DNA of 64,000 nt. It comes from Ruminococcus sp. NK3A76. GTDB taxonomy: Bacteria > Bacillota > Clostridia > Oscillospirales > Ruminococcaceae. The notes beneath the pieces are model-generated. The model was not told the origin of the DNA. It searched no databases and worked only from the letters and a program-made list of their open reading frames with translations. The translations under genes and the position numbers were made by a program. The stretch lies in NCBI RefSeq assembly GCF_000686125.1, contig NZ_JMMA01000002.1, positions 744,001 through 808,000 on the forward strand. Direction: 5' to 3'. Positions 1 to 9,067 of the stretch are shown piece after piece. Each line of letters begins with the position of its first letter. The stretch's first letter is position 1.

Positions 1-131
1 GTAAGTTCATTTGAAAAATCATGGTACTGAGACATATCTATTTGATAGGCCTTGATCGTTTTATCGCTGAGTTTCTTATGAAACTGGCAATAATTAAAGA
101 AATCATCCACAAACAACTGATATTCAAACAT
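1..131 (-). CDS. Tyrosine recombinase, N-terminal part (runs off window)
   Basis: The visible 43 codons start at an ATG at 131 (minus strand) preceded by a GGAG ribosome site 11 bases upstream. They encode an all-helical N-terminus with a segment reading DKTIKAYQIDMSQY, typical of the SAM-like core-binding domain of phage-type integrases. The catalytic domain (Arg/His/Tyr) lies outside the window, so activity cannot be judged. It sits 170 bp from a perfect inverted repeat that flanks the next two genes, which makes it the obvious candidate enzyme for inverting that segment. The family call is confident; the role is inferred. Confidence 0.75.
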   Translation of the reverse strand, partial: MFEYQLFVDDFFNYCQFHKKLSDKTIKAYQIDMSQYHDFSNEL

Positions 132-250
132 TTTTATCAACTCCGGGTTATGATTATTTGTGTGCCGGATAGACACACTTAGATTTATTATATCATTTTT
201 TGAAGGCTAATTAAAGATTGTTTTTGTAATGTTTTTAATATTGTTTGTGG

Positions 251-280
251 TTGATAAAATAGTATTTGTGATCCTATTAA
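251..280 (+). promoter_or_regulatory. Putative outward promoter facing the invertible cassette
   Basis: TTGATA (251-256) and TATTAA (275-280) are 18 bp apart on the plus strand and end 21 bp before the left inverted repeat. A small dyad (ATCCTA ... TAGGAT, 271-287) overlaps it. If real, it lies outside the cassette and would transcribe whichever cassette gene points rightwards. The hexamers are only fair matches. Confidence 0.4.
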
Positions 281-301
281 TTAGGATTTTTGAAAAAAAA
301 G

Positions 302-334
302 TCAACAACCGATAACTTAATATTATCTTATGAT
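302..334 (+). repeat. Left 33-bp inverted repeat of invertible cassette
   Basis: Bases 302-334 are the exact reverse complement of 3007-3039 (33 of 33). Inside lies a smaller dyad, GATAA-CTTAATA-TTATC (311-327): two 5-bp arms round a 7-base core, which is the layout expected of a tyrosine-recombinase crossover site. It lies 49 bases before the start codon of the first cassette gene. Confidence 0.9.
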
Positions 335-383
335 ATTAAGGAAATAATATTTGTCTTATTTGTAGGCAGGAAGGATTAAACAT

Positions 384-1793
384 ATGACGAATGTTCCAAT
401 TTATAATCAAAACAGCTTCTTATCAATGAAAAAATTTGAAGCACAAAATCTATCATATTCAGTTTTAAAAGATACAGATTTTCATAAGTATTCACATACT
501 GTTTCTTTTTTTAGAAGTGATTTTAGAGGAACAAAATTTGAAAATGTATCTTTCTACAAAAACAATCTCGATAGAAGTGATTTTCTCAATGCTGTTTTCT
601 TGAATTGTTCTTTTGATAAAGTGAATTTTGGGTGTTGCCAAATTAAAAACTGCTATATTGAAAATGGAACATTCAAAAACAACTTATATAGGAATACATC
701 TATACATTCAACAACATTTGTAAATTGTATTTTCCCAGATGAAAGTTTTCTCATTAATATGCAACACTGCGAATTAGTTAATTGTAAATTTGCTGGATGT
801 AATTTTGAAATGTCAACAACTGATAGCAATGTATTTAAAAACTGCAATTTTATTAATACTAATTTAGCGACGATGCATGCAGAAAATCATATTTTCATAA
901 AATGCAACTTTGATAATGTTTATATGGATTCTAGTTATTTCTTTGGATATTCAATAACAAAGTGTGATTTGAAAAATATTATCTTTTTGTACAGAGGAGA
1001 ATATGTCAATTTTGACTCTTTTAATTTAGATGAATTGATAAACACGTTTAAAGATGAACATCAATACAGTAATTTGATAAATCTGCTGAAGTATACAAAT
1101 AATGGGTGTTTAATCCCCAATATCATAGAAGAAGCAATTGCTTACTACAAAAAACATCCTTATGGAAGAATGCTAGATATTATAACCGTTATAAACGCTT
1201 TAATATTCTCGGCTCAATATGAAGAAATCGATTTTAATTCTCTTTATATTACATTTAATCTCTTAAATAGTGAAAACTGGGATGGTCTTTCTTTTTTTGA
1301 GAAAAATGAAATAGGGGCAATGGTTTTAAAGTTTCAAAATGCTTTATTCTTAACTTCATATTCTAATGAATATTTATATAATATTGATCAAAGCCAATGT
1401 TCATCACTTACAATAGTATTTACAAGTGATGATTACAATTTATGCTTAAAAAAAGCAGAAGCTCTATTTAGATCTTTTTTAGGAATAAAATGCTGGGAAT
1501 TAATTGACAAGAAGCAAGGATCATGGATTTTAACGTTTGCATTACCTACATTTGCTTTGGTATATATTCTTCCTCGTATTATTAAAAATTACTCTGATGT
1601 ATATTTTGATATAAAAACAAAAAAAGCATTAAGCAAAAAGCTTCTAGATAATTTAAATAAGCCTAATTTATCGACAAAACAAATAGAAAAAATAGAGTCA
1701 AACATTGTTTCTGCACAGTTGTTACTCCCCTCAGGCAAGTGCATTAACGAAAGTGATATAAAAGATATACAGTCATTTATTGCAAATGTATAG
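384..1793 (+). CDS. Pentapeptide-repeat-like protein with unassigned C-terminal domain
   Basis: A 469-aa protein. Residues about 15-210 form a run of degenerate pentapeptide-like repeats (units such as SDFRG, SDFLN, VNFGC, CNFIN) that should fold as a right-handed quadrilateral beta helix, a fold usually used for protein contacts. Residues 220-469 are a separate domain I do not recognise, with a hydrophobic stretch near WILTFALPTFALVYIL and a Lys-rich helical end. The start is an ATG at 384 with AGGAAGG nine bases upstream. It is the left gene of the inverted-repeat cassette, and its last 21 bp overlap the convergent aminotransferase gene. The DNA is much more AT-rich than the rest of the window. 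Function unknown. Confidence 0.75.
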   Translation: MTNVPIYNQNSFLSMKKFEAQNLSYSVLKDTDFHKYSHTVSFFRSDFRGTKFENVSFYKNNLDRSDFLNAVFLNCSFDKVNFGCCQIKNCYIENGTFKNNLYRNTSIHSTTFVNCIFPDESFLINMQHCELVNCKFAGCNFEMSTTDSNVFKNCNFINTNLATMHAENHIFIKCNFDNVYMDSSYFFGYSITKCDLKNIIFLYRGEYVNFDSFNLDELINTFKDEHQYSNLINLLKYTNNGCLIPNIIEEAIAYYKKHPYGRMLDIITVINALIFSAQYEEIDFNSLYITFNLLNSENWDGLSFFEKNEIGAMVLKFQNALFLTSYSNEYLYNIDQSQCSSLTIVFTSDDYNLCLKKAEALFRSFLGIKCWELIDKKQGSWILTFALPTFALVYILPRIIKNYSDVYFDIKTKKALSKKLLDNLNKPNLSTKQIEKIESNIVSAQLLLPSGKCINESDIKDIQSFIANV

Positions 1794-2957
1794 GAGCTTT
1801 TTTATATTATAAATTAAATCAGAAGTTTCTAAAGATAAATTAATTCTAAAGCAGTAATAGTTAGGCAAGCTGTAGTAATATCTTGAGTGTGGAATGGTTA
1901 GAATTTTGCATTTTTGGTATATTTCTATTGCAATATCCTTATCATGTTTACTAACAAAATGTTTAGTCGGTATAGCAATCAAGGAAAAATAACCACTGTT
2001 AGAATTGCAAACTAAAAAATCTGTATCAATAAGCAATGATTTTATTAAATAATAATTATTCTGAGCGTAAGAAACAGCTTTCTGTAACGTTTTAATTAGA
2101 AGTGAATTATTCTTATCTTCATAAACTGAATTCAGCAAAGATTCTTGTATAAAAGATATACTCCCTTGACATATTTCGGAATCTTTATTAATCTGTTTTA
2201 TAATATCTGAGGTGCTATATATAATTGCACTTTTCATTCCATTTAAAAAAATCCTTTTCGGAATTGATTCGTACAAGATGCAATATTCTGACTTTAAAGT
2301 CATATCAACTAAATAATAATTATGCAGTTTATTGGGAGTTTTCCATTCCATATTACCATATACATAGTCAATAATTAAAAAAATATTATTGTGGGTACAA
2401 ATATAAGAAAGCTCTTCTAATTCTTTCATGTCTAAAGTTAAACCTGTTCCAAAAAAAGGAAGCGTTATGATTATACATTTAATATTATTTTTATTAATTT
2501 CATTTTCTAACAAATTGAAATCAATAGATAATTCACTAAATGGATTGATATTCCAATAAAACATTTTTTTATGATACATTTTTAAAAGATGATAATATGT
2601 GAAATATATCGGACCGATAAAAAGTATGTTCTGTATACCTCTTTTAAACATTTGCAATAGAGATATGAATGCAGCACTTGTACCATTTGCTACTATCGTA
2701 AAACAACTGCTGTTTATACTGTAATTGTTTTTCTCGAAATTATTTACAATAAGTTTTTTTGTCTCATACATATCTTTTGACATAATGTATGAGTTTTGAT
2801 GTTCTCTATTATTTAAACTGTCTTCTATTATTTGTGAATCTATGTTTAAAATTTTCGAATCTTTATCCCAGCCAGAAATAAAAAAAGTACCATCATCTTG
2901 CTTTTCCAATATCCAATTTATATTTGTTGAATATTCGTTAACCATTTCTATATGCAA
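1773..2957 (-). CDS. PLP-dependent aminotransferase (fold type I), TTG start
   Basis: A 394-aa protein of the class I/II aminotransferase family. Visible landmarks: NGTSAAF (phosphate-binding loop region), LPFFGTGLTLD (usual NP..TG segment, with Phe-Phe instead of Asn-Pro), IIDYVYG (Asp and Tyr that contact PLP) and ESIPKRIFLNGMK, where SIPK supplies the Schiff-base lysine. The start is a TTG at 2957: AAGGAG lies 8 bases upstream of it, while the first in-frame ATG (2945) is too far away. Its start codon is 49 bases inside the right inverted repeat, exactly mirroring the left gene. Substrate unknown. In the present orientation I see no promoter outside the right repeat pointing into it. Confidence 0.8.
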   Translation of the reverse strand: MHIEMVNEYSTNINWILEKQDDGTFFISGWDKDSKILNIDSQIIEDSLNNREHQNSYIMSKDMYETKKLIVNNFEKNNYSINSSCFTIVANGTSAAFISLLQMFKRGIQNILFIGPIYFTYYHLLKMYHKKMFYWNINPFSELSIDFNLLENEINKNNIKCIIITLPFFGTGLTLDMKELEELSYICTHNNIFLIIDYVYGNMEWKTPNKLHNYYLVDMTLKSEYCILYESIPKRIFLNGMKSAIIYSTSDIIKQINKDSEICQGSISFIQESLLNSVYEDKNNSLLIKTLQKAVSYAQNNYYLIKSLLIDTDFLVCNSNSGYFSLIAIPTKHFVSKHDKDIAIEIYQKCKILTIPHSRYYYSLPNYYCFRINLSLETSDLIYNIKKLLYICNK

Positions 2958-3006
2958 AATATCAACTCCTTATGGTTCATCTTATTAAATAACAATATAG
3001 ACTTTC

Positions 3007-3039
3007 ATCATAAGATAATATTAAGTTATCGGTTGTTGA
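3007..3039 (-). repeat. Right 33-bp inverted repeat of invertible cassette
   Basis: Perfect reverse complement of 302-334, with the same internal GATAA-N7-TTATC dyad on the opposite strand. Recombination between the two copies would invert 335-3006 and swap which gene lies next to the left-hand flank. Confidence 0.9.
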
Positions 3040-3063
3040 GAAAAAGAAATCACCAAAATCACA

Positions 3064-3104
3064 AACGCCTGCCACAGAATCATTATGATTCCATGTCAGG
3101 CGTT
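3064..3104. terminator. Bidirectional hairpin terminator between cassette and DUF4143 ATPase gene
   Basis: Outer stem AACGCCTG/CAGGCGTT and inner stem GAATCA/TGATTC form a long hairpin. The plus-strand side is followed by a T-rich run (3105-3117), and the minus side follows the stop codon of the ATPase gene at once. It would stop rightward transcripts leaving the cassette and leftward transcripts from the ATPase gene, shielding the aminotransferase from readthrough. Confidence 0.75.
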
Positions 3105-3111
3105 ATTATTT

Positions 3112-4311
3112 TTATTTCCCCAAAAGCCATTCCAGCACATATTTCTGCCGTATCCCGTTGTATGATACAGGTGGGTCGTTGTCCATCGTCAGAATGTATT
3201 TCGGATTGTGATCCGGTATGCTTTCCAATGCACCCAGTTCTCTTTTTAGTGTCTGCTCATCTCTTACAGACCACGAAACCTGATAGTATTCTGTGTTCCC
3301 GTCAATATCCTGAGCCACAAAATCGACCTCAGCGCTTGCATTTTTGCCGACATATACCCTATATCCTCTGCGGATAAGCTCAAGATAAACCACGTTTTCC
3401 AGAATATGCCCCATGTCAGCATTGGCTGTGCCGAGCAGATAATACCTCAGCCCCACATCGGCTATATAGTATTTGTCAAGCAGCTGTAAATGCTCCTTGC
3501 CCTTTATGTCATATCTGCTCACACGATACATAAGCAGGCTGTCGGTCAGGCCTTCAAGATAATTCTCCACCGTATGATTAGATATCTTTCTGCCCTTGCT
3601 CGTCATGGTGTCGGATATCTTCTTTGCGGTGCAGGGATTTCCTATGTTGTCAAACATAAATTTTATAACGCTTTTTAGCATCAAAGGGTCATTTATTCTT
3701 TTTCGCTGTACTATATCGTTAAGAACTATCGTATTGAACAGCCCGTCAAGATATGCATAGATATTGCGCCTGCTGTTAAGCTCAACGGTATATGGGAAAG
3801 AACTGTTATACACATAGTCTTTGTACAGATCTTCAAGGGATCTGTTATCATCAAATGCACTTACATATTCCTTGAATGAAAGCGGCAGCATTTTTAGCTC
3901 GACATATCTGCCCGAAAGAAGCGTTGCCAGCTCGCTTGACATAAAATAAGCATTTGAACCTGTTATATAAACATCTGTGTTTTTCTTTATAAACAGGCTG
4001 TCCACAGCTTTCTCAAAGTTAGGTACGTGCTGTATCTCATCAAGAAAGATGTAGTTCATCTTATCGGGAAGCATTTTAGACTTCACAAATTCATACAGCT
4101 TTTTATAGTCACAAAGCTCCTCATTCTCTGCATCTTCAAAATTCAGCATTATTATCTGCTCAGGTAACACACTGTCATTTTGCAGCCTCGTGCAGAACAG
4201 TTCAAATAATGTGGATTTGCCGCATCTTCTGATGCCCGATATAACTTTGATTATCTGCTTGTCCTTCCAGCTCATCAGAAAGTCCAGGTATTCATCTCTT
4301 TGTATCAACAT
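3112..4311 (-). CDS. AAA family ATPase with DUF4143 C-terminal domain
   Basis: A 399-aa protein of the large AAA_14/DUF4143 family. The P-loop is GIRRCGKST (residues 26-34) and the Walker B segment is YIFLDEIQ (near 93); the sensor region TGSNAY follows. The C-terminal half (from about 220) is the DUF4143 domain, related to PD-(D/E)XK nuclease folds, with SAEVDFVAQD near the end. Members are common, often multi-copy, in gut anaerobes and have no settled function. It is transcribed alone from a consensus promoter at 4358-4386 and ends at the hairpin 3064-3104. Confidence 0.88.
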   Translation of the reverse strand: MLIQRDEYLDFLMSWKDKQIIKVISGIRRCGKSTLFELFCTRLQNDSVLPEQIIMLNFEDAENEELCDYKKLYEFVKSKMLPDKMNYIFLDEIQHVPNFEKAVDSLFIKKNTDVYITGSNAYFMSSELATLLSGRYVELKMLPLSFKEYVSAFDDNRSLEDLYKDYVYNSSFPYTVELNSRRNIYAYLDGLFNTIVLNDIVQRKRINDPLMLKSVIKFMFDNIGNPCTAKKISDTMTSKGRKISNHTVENYLEGLTDSLLMYRVSRYDIKGKEHLQLLDKYYIADVGLRYYLLGTANADMGHILENVVYLELIRRGYRVYVGKNASAEVDFVAQDIDGNTEYYQVSWSVRDEQTLKRELGALESIPDHNPKYILTMDNDPPVSYNGIRQKYVLEWLLGK

Positions 4312-4357
4312 GGTATAATAGCTCCTTTCTCATAATAGTATATGCTTTCTTGGAAGT

Positions 4358-4386
4358 ATTATACCACAATATGCTGAATTTGTCAA
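4358..4386 (-). promoter_or_regulatory. Consensus sigma-A promoter of the DUF4143 ATPase gene
   Basis: On the minus strand TTGACA (4386-4381) and TATAAT (4363-4358) are separated by exactly 17 bp, about 45 bases before the ATG. The rest of the 4312-4661 gap is AT-rich; I see no gene or clear structure in it. Confidence 0.85.
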
Positions 4387-4661
4387 TAAGTTGGAAGCAC
4401 ATTTCCATATTTTGTAATGCGCAATTGGAGATGGAATTAGCTTTATACATCTATGTACATCTTATACCCCCTTCTTAAATATATCTGATATTCCTGTTTT
4501 AGTTAAATAAATGGCATATAGTGGGTGAACAATTTGCGCTATATTATTCGTATTTACGACTTACTATACACTCGGATATGATGTAGTATTATATGTTGTG
4601 GTATCGGTATGGTATGACGATAATTTATAATGCTAACCAGCTATTATTCTCCTGTCAATAA

Positions 4662-5762
4662 TCAATCTTTATATTCATTTTGATTATTTATAATTGCAAT
4701 AATACTACATATGTTCATCACCTCTTCAGGGGGTATTTCCACATTCATAGCTTCAGCATATTCTTTTATATTTTGAGTTATACTTTCTATTCTATCCATT
4801 GTTTCGTCGATGTCATTCTTTTCTTTCTCTATTTTAAGACGATTAAGTTCAATCTCTTGCTCCTTAATATTAAGATCCAATTCTTTTTCTTTTACTTCAA
4901 GCTCCCTTAATCGTTTTTGGTATTTGTGATCAAGTATTGACATAATAAAACATTTTATAGATGGAGATTCAATTGACATTCCTTTTGCCTCATATTTGCC
5001 ACCAAAAATCAGAACAAATAGACACAGAATAGCCATCCAATTCTGCCCTATCTCAGATAGAGCGTATAGAATATAATAACCAGGAGATTTTAATGTGGTT
5101 TTAACGTTTATTTTCACAGGATCAATATCCGTTAATTCACTTAACAGTAGCACAGATTGTTCCAAAAGCTTTCCGAATGTAATTGCTGAATAATGCTCCC
5201 GATTAACCATAACAGAAAGATATAGTGTATCTTTAATTTTATAAATCGGATAAATCAACCCATAAAGGCTAATTAATAAAGATAAGGAAGTAATGGGCTG
5301 TAAGTCCGTACTGATTTGATCAGATAATTCTTTTAATACAGATGGAACATATGGAGATTTAAGGATTCGTAAAGTTTTTGAATTTGTAACATGCACTCCA
5401 TCTAAAGTTATAGAAATATATGCGTATTCTTTATCTGCTTTACTTAATATGCATATAAATGTTTGTGGATATGAATTGTATTCAAATAAAACTTTGCGCT
5501 CTAAAGGGGAATGTCTCCCCATTCTTAATATCGCATCACGTCTTAACTTCAATGATGTACGTTTTATTTCCGCTCCATATCTGCTACCGTCTATTATTTC
5601 CTGTACTAATCTATAATCATTTTTATGTACAATTCTATCGTAAAGTGAATTGATTCTTAATTTTATATATAAAACTGGAACAGTTGAATTAATGTGCTGA
5701 CACTTATATTCTTTATAAAGGGCTTTAACATCAATATCATAATGATTTTTTTCGACTTTCAT
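4662..5762 (-). CDS. Unknown membrane-associated coiled-coil protein
   Basis: 366 aa, not recognised. The ATG at 5762 is chosen because AAGGAG lies 8 bases upstream; the frame is open further upstream but without a ribosome site. The N-terminal 230 residues are mixed alpha/beta with no motif I can name. One hydrophobic segment (WMAILCLFVLIFGG, about residue 245) is followed by a long charged coiled coil (KEKELDLNIKEQEIELNR and onward, about residues 285-335) and a short hydrophobic tail. It may be membrane-anchored with a cytoplasmic coil. It stands alone between the ATPase gene and the ABC cluster. Low GC. Confidence 0.6.
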   Translation of the reverse strand: MKVEKNHYDIDVKALYKEYKCQHINSTVPVLYIKLRINSLYDRIVHKNDYRLVQEIIDGSRYGAEIKRTSLKLRRDAILRMGRHSPLERKVLFEYNSYPQTFICILSKADKEYAYISITLDGVHVTNSKTLRILKSPYVPSVLKELSDQISTDLQPITSLSLLISLYGLIYPIYKIKDTLYLSVMVNREHYSAITFGKLLEQSVLLLSELTDIDPVKINVKTTLKSPGYYILYALSEIGQNWMAILCLFVLIFGGKYEAKGMSIESPSIKCFIMSILDHKYQKRLRELEVKEKELDLNIKEQEIELNRLKIEKEKNDIDETMDRIESITQNIKEYAEAMNVEIPPEEVMNICSIIAIINNQNEYKD

Positions 5763-6118
5763 ATATAATAACTCCTTTTTATCAAATTTGGGGTATAAGC
5801 AAGACTGGCAGGTTTTTGTAAAACATATCCTTAGGGTAAATAACACTTATTCATTTACATGGTCATCTACTTTACATACCGTATCAATGCGGAAATACTT
5901 ACGTTTTGCTGCACACAAAAGGAACCAGATGATCAAACAGTTTTTATCCATTTTCATCAAGCTCCTATAAATATACATATTCGTTATAACACGCACGAAT
6001 GCAGAAGTCAAGCTTTTTTTACTGTAATAGTATTCTTAAAGTGTTTATTGTCGCTTTAGCATAAAACAGGCGCTTGTCAATGTTTATTAAGTATATAAGC
6101 TTTATTCTATCGATATGC
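5763..6118. other. Intergenic 356 bp, no gene seen
   Basis: Separates the unknown coiled-coil gene from the 3' end of the ABC cluster. Only short open frames without ribosome sites were found. A weak TTTACA ... TATACC pair on the minus strand (about 5792-5822) could be the promoter of the gene at 5762. Confidence 0.4.
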
Positions 6119-8197
6119 TCATATATCCCCAATTAACCCCGGCGTTATCCCTATCCACCCAAACACCTCTATCCCTAAAAGATATAAAACAAGCGGCAGT
6201 ATAAACACAGCTGTTTCAATCAGTAAAGCCGAAATAAAACTCTTTGCTTTCTTTGAGATAAAGAATATCAAAAGCATAGCTGTTATAAGCGTAAGATATC
6301 TTACTACGCAAAGCAGGATAAGATAAGCCTTTATGCTTAGATTAAAGCTTTGCAGATGCTCCATCGAACAGGCAGGCGCAGTTATTTCCCTTGTTCCGTA
6401 GGCTTTGAGTACACCATAGAAATACGGCAGATAGGTCATAAGATATATTATCGTTACTACTGCCGTTCCAATTATGAGTTTGCGGATGAATACTGCACCC
6501 CTGCCTTTGAGAGATGTGTGCAGCAGTATATTTGCACCGGTCTGGGATTCGATGCTGTAAACATAAGTCAAAGTAAGTATAAGCATAGCCATAGCAGTAA
6601 GCGCCATCGTGGTGTCTTTGCTGCCTGCACTTTCATCACCTGTAAGCAGCTTGTAACCGGTGTCGTAAACTATCTCTCCGCCGTTTTGCTTTAAATAGTC
6701 TATATGGCTGATAAATGATTCGTAAGCCGAGCGCTTTTCGGCTAAGTCCTGCATTTTTATCATTGAGGTTATCTCGTCACCGCTTGTGTCAAACTCATCA
6801 AGCGCTTCGCCTTCAAGTTCAATAGCCTGCTCTTTCTCCGCAGTAAGCTCGCCTTCGTACTTTAGGATATATTGCTTTAAGTATATCTCCTCTTTTGAAT
6901 AAAAACGTTCCTTAATTGGCGTGTATGAAGCATATACAAAAGCCGCAAATGCAAGCATTACGAATAATACCTTGCCGTTTATCAGTATCTTGTAGCACTC
7001 GTGCAGAAACAGGCTCGTGTGTCTGATCTCCGGTAGGTGCAGCGATATCCTCTTTGTGTGGTTCCTTATAACTCCACGCCTTGCAAAAGAAACCACCGAT
7101 AAAACCGAAAAGAATATCAGCAAAACTATTGCCGAGATAAAAAAGATGTAAAAGTAATTATACGGTTCTCCGAAAATGTTAAGATTAAGATAATCCGAAT
7201 AAAGCTGTCTGGTATTTGCAAAGGCAACAAGGTTTATGTATTTTAGTGGACAAAGATAGCTTGTAGGCTGGATAGTATAATACAAAACACTCTCGCCTGC
7301 AAGAATAGCTGCAAGTATGGCATATACCTTTACTGCACTGTCTGAAATGGCTGTAACAAGATAGATAAGAGCAGCAAAAGCACAGTAAACAAGCAGCTTT
7401 GTAAGAAGAAAGAATACAAAATACTCTGTAACGGTTATTTTCAGGCTGCTTGCGTTAAAACTCATAACAGACTGAATCTGCCTTGTAACATCGCCAAAGC
7501 CGTATGTATTGTAAGCTATTATGAAGTTGACAGAATAAAGCAGCGCCAGAGAAACAAAAGCGGCGCTAAAACAGGTAAACAGCTTTGCCGCCCCAAGTGA
7601 TGCCCTGCCTTTAAACGTAGTACGTGATAGCAGAAGCTGTTCAAGCTCTTTTTCCCTGGTAACTATAGTTACTATCACTGTCATTATCATCAGAAAAGCA
7701 ACAACATCTGTAGGAAGAAAGCCTGTAGCCATATCAACACCTTTGGAGGGTGATACAGTAAGTGTTGAGCCTTTTAAGTGTGCAAAGTCATCAGGCGTTT
7801 TTGCAATATTTTTATAGCTGAACGAATCGGGATCAGCAAATAATGATATGGCGGTCATTTTCTTTGCTCGTTCATCAATGCCGGATAGGTAATCATCATA
7901 CTTAGAGGCTGCCTCAACTTCTGCAAGCACAGCTTCTGTTAGTTCAAGCTCTACAAGATCACTCTCGGTCTCTTCGAGGGTGTTTTTTCTTTCAAGCAGT
8001 TCATTATATACATCAGCCGCAGGCTTGTCTGAGATCTCAGAATACATCTCCTTATACTGTTTTGAAGTATATACTGCATCGGTACTGTTTTCGTTAACAT
8101 ACAGCATAACGCCGTTCAAAACGGTGAGCGCTATAAATACACCTATCGTACTTTTGCGGCAGAATGCCTTTATTATCTCGTTTAAAAGTATCCTCAT
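6119..8197 (-). CDS. ABC-2 type transporter permease (double-length)
   Basis: 692 aa with two similar halves. Each has a first membrane helix near its start (FIALTVLNGVMLY at about residue 17; VLFVMLAFAAFVYAS at about 410), a long extracellular charged region and then five or so membrane helices. This is the layout of ABC-2 permeases used for export or self-protection in Firmicutes, such as those beside bacteriocin or ECF-controlled loci. The ATG at 8197 is 9 bp from the stop of the ATPase gene, with which it forms the transporter. It is the last gene of the minus-strand cluster that begins with the ECF sigma factor. Substrate unknown. Confidence 0.82.
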   Translation of the reverse strand: MRILLNEIIKAFCRKSTIGVFIALTVLNGVMLYVNENSTDAVYTSKQYKEMYSEISDKPAADVYNELLERKNTLEETESDLVELELTEAVLAEVEAASKYDDYLSGIDERAKKMTAISLFADPDSFSYKNIAKTPDDFAHLKGSTLTVSPSKGVDMATGFLPTDVVAFLMIMTVIVTIVTREKELEQLLLSRTTFKGRASLGAAKLFTCFSAAFVSLALLYSVNFIIAYNTYGFGDVTRQIQSVMSFNASSLKITVTEYFVFFLLTKLLVYCAFAALIYLVTAISDSAVKVYAILAAILAGESVLYYTIQPTSYLCPLKYINLVAFANTRQLYSDYLNLNIFGEPYNYFYIFFISAIVLLIFFSVLSVVSFARRGVIRNHTKRISLHLPEIRHTSLFLHECYKILINGKVLFVMLAFAAFVYASYTPIKERFYSKEEIYLKQYILKYEGELTAEKEQAIELEGEALDEFDTSGDEITSMIKMQDLAEKRSAYESFISHIDYLKQNGGEIVYDTGYKLLTGDESAGSKDTTMALTAMAMLILTLTYVYSIESQTGANILLHTSLKGRGAVFIRKLIIGTAVVTIIYLMTYLPYFYGVLKAYGTREITAPACSMEHLQSFNLSIKAYLILLCVVRYLTLITAMLLIFFISKKAKSFISALLIETAVFILPLVLYLLGIEVFGWIGITPGLIGDI

Positions 8198-8206
8198 CAG
8201 CTCACC

Positions 8207-9067
8207 TCAATCAAAATGGTAAAGATAGAGGTCTTCAAGCTCAGGCTTACAGAGGGTGAATTCATGATCTGAAGGTTCGCTGTCTGAGATCACTCTTACA
8301 TAGACATTCTGCTCGTCCTTTGATATATTGCCTACTTTATACTTTTTTGATATACCCGTCAGTTCATCTTCGCTGCACTTTATCTCATAAACCTTACCTG
8401 AAAGTTTTTCGCACAGTTCATACGGCTTGCCGGAATCTATTATCTCGCCATGATTCAACAGCAGGACCTCTTTTGCTATGAATTCGATATCCGGTACAAC
8501 GTGTGTTGCTATTATAACTATCTTTTCAAAGGCTATCTCAGCGATAAGGTTGCGTATCCTTATTCTCTCTTTCGGATCAAGTCCTGCGGTTGGTTCATCA
8601 AGTATTATTATCTCAGGGCTGCCGAGCATTGCCTGTGCAATAAGGGCACGCTGTTTCATTCCGCCCGAAAAGCCACCGAGTCTTTTGGTGCGTGAGTCGT
8701 TAAGATTAACAAGCCCTATAAGGCGCTCGATATCTGCCTTTGCTTCATTCTTAGGCATACCTTTTAATGCAGCCATATACCAAAGAAACCTTTCAAGTGT
8801 GAAGCTGGGGTACAGCCCCTGCTGCTGCGGCATAAAGCCCAGTATCCTACGAAACTCAGCACCCATAGATACAGTATCCTGTCCGTTATACATAACGCTG
8901 CCGGAGGTGGGCTTTAAGTTATCTGTAATGATATTCATAAGTGTTGATTTACCTGCGCCGTTTGGCCCGAGCAAGCCATAAACACCGGGGGTGAATTCAT
9001 AGCTAAGGTCTTTAAGGGCTGTGAAATTGCCGTATTGTTTTGTGAGGCTGCAAAGTGACAGATTCAT
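8207..9067 (-). CDS. ABC transporter ATP-binding protein
   Basis: 286 aa with all expected motifs: Walker A GPNGAGKST (34-42), Q-loop around PQQQG (80-84), signature FSGGM (133-137) and Walker B IILDEPTAGLDP (about 153-164). The C-terminal 70 residues are an extra domain typical of CcmA-type drug or peptide exporter ATPases. Its ATG overlaps the stop of the upstream solute-binding fusion by 4 bp (ATGA), so the two are probably translationally coupled. It energises the permease encoded immediately downstream. Confidence 0.92.
   Translation of the reverse strand: MNLSLCSLTKQYGNFTALKDLSYEFTPGVYGLLGPNGAGKSTLMNIITDNLKPTSGSVMYNGQDTVSMGAEFRRILGFMPQQQGLYPSFTLERFLWYMAALKGMPKNEAKADIERLIGLVNLNDSRTKRLGGFSGGMKQRALIAQAMLGSPEIIILDEPTAGLDPKERIRIRNLIAEIAFEKIVIIATHVVPDIEFIAKEVLLLNHGEIIDSGKPYELCEKLSGKVYEIKCSEDELTGISKKYKVGNISKDEQNVYVRVISDSEPSDHEFTLCKPELEDLYLYHFD

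Noticed and set aside
2952-3377. 141-codon plus-strand frame across the right inverted repeat
   Set aside because: Overlaps the DUF4143 ATPase C-terminus and the terminator hairpin; no ribosome site or protein-like composition.
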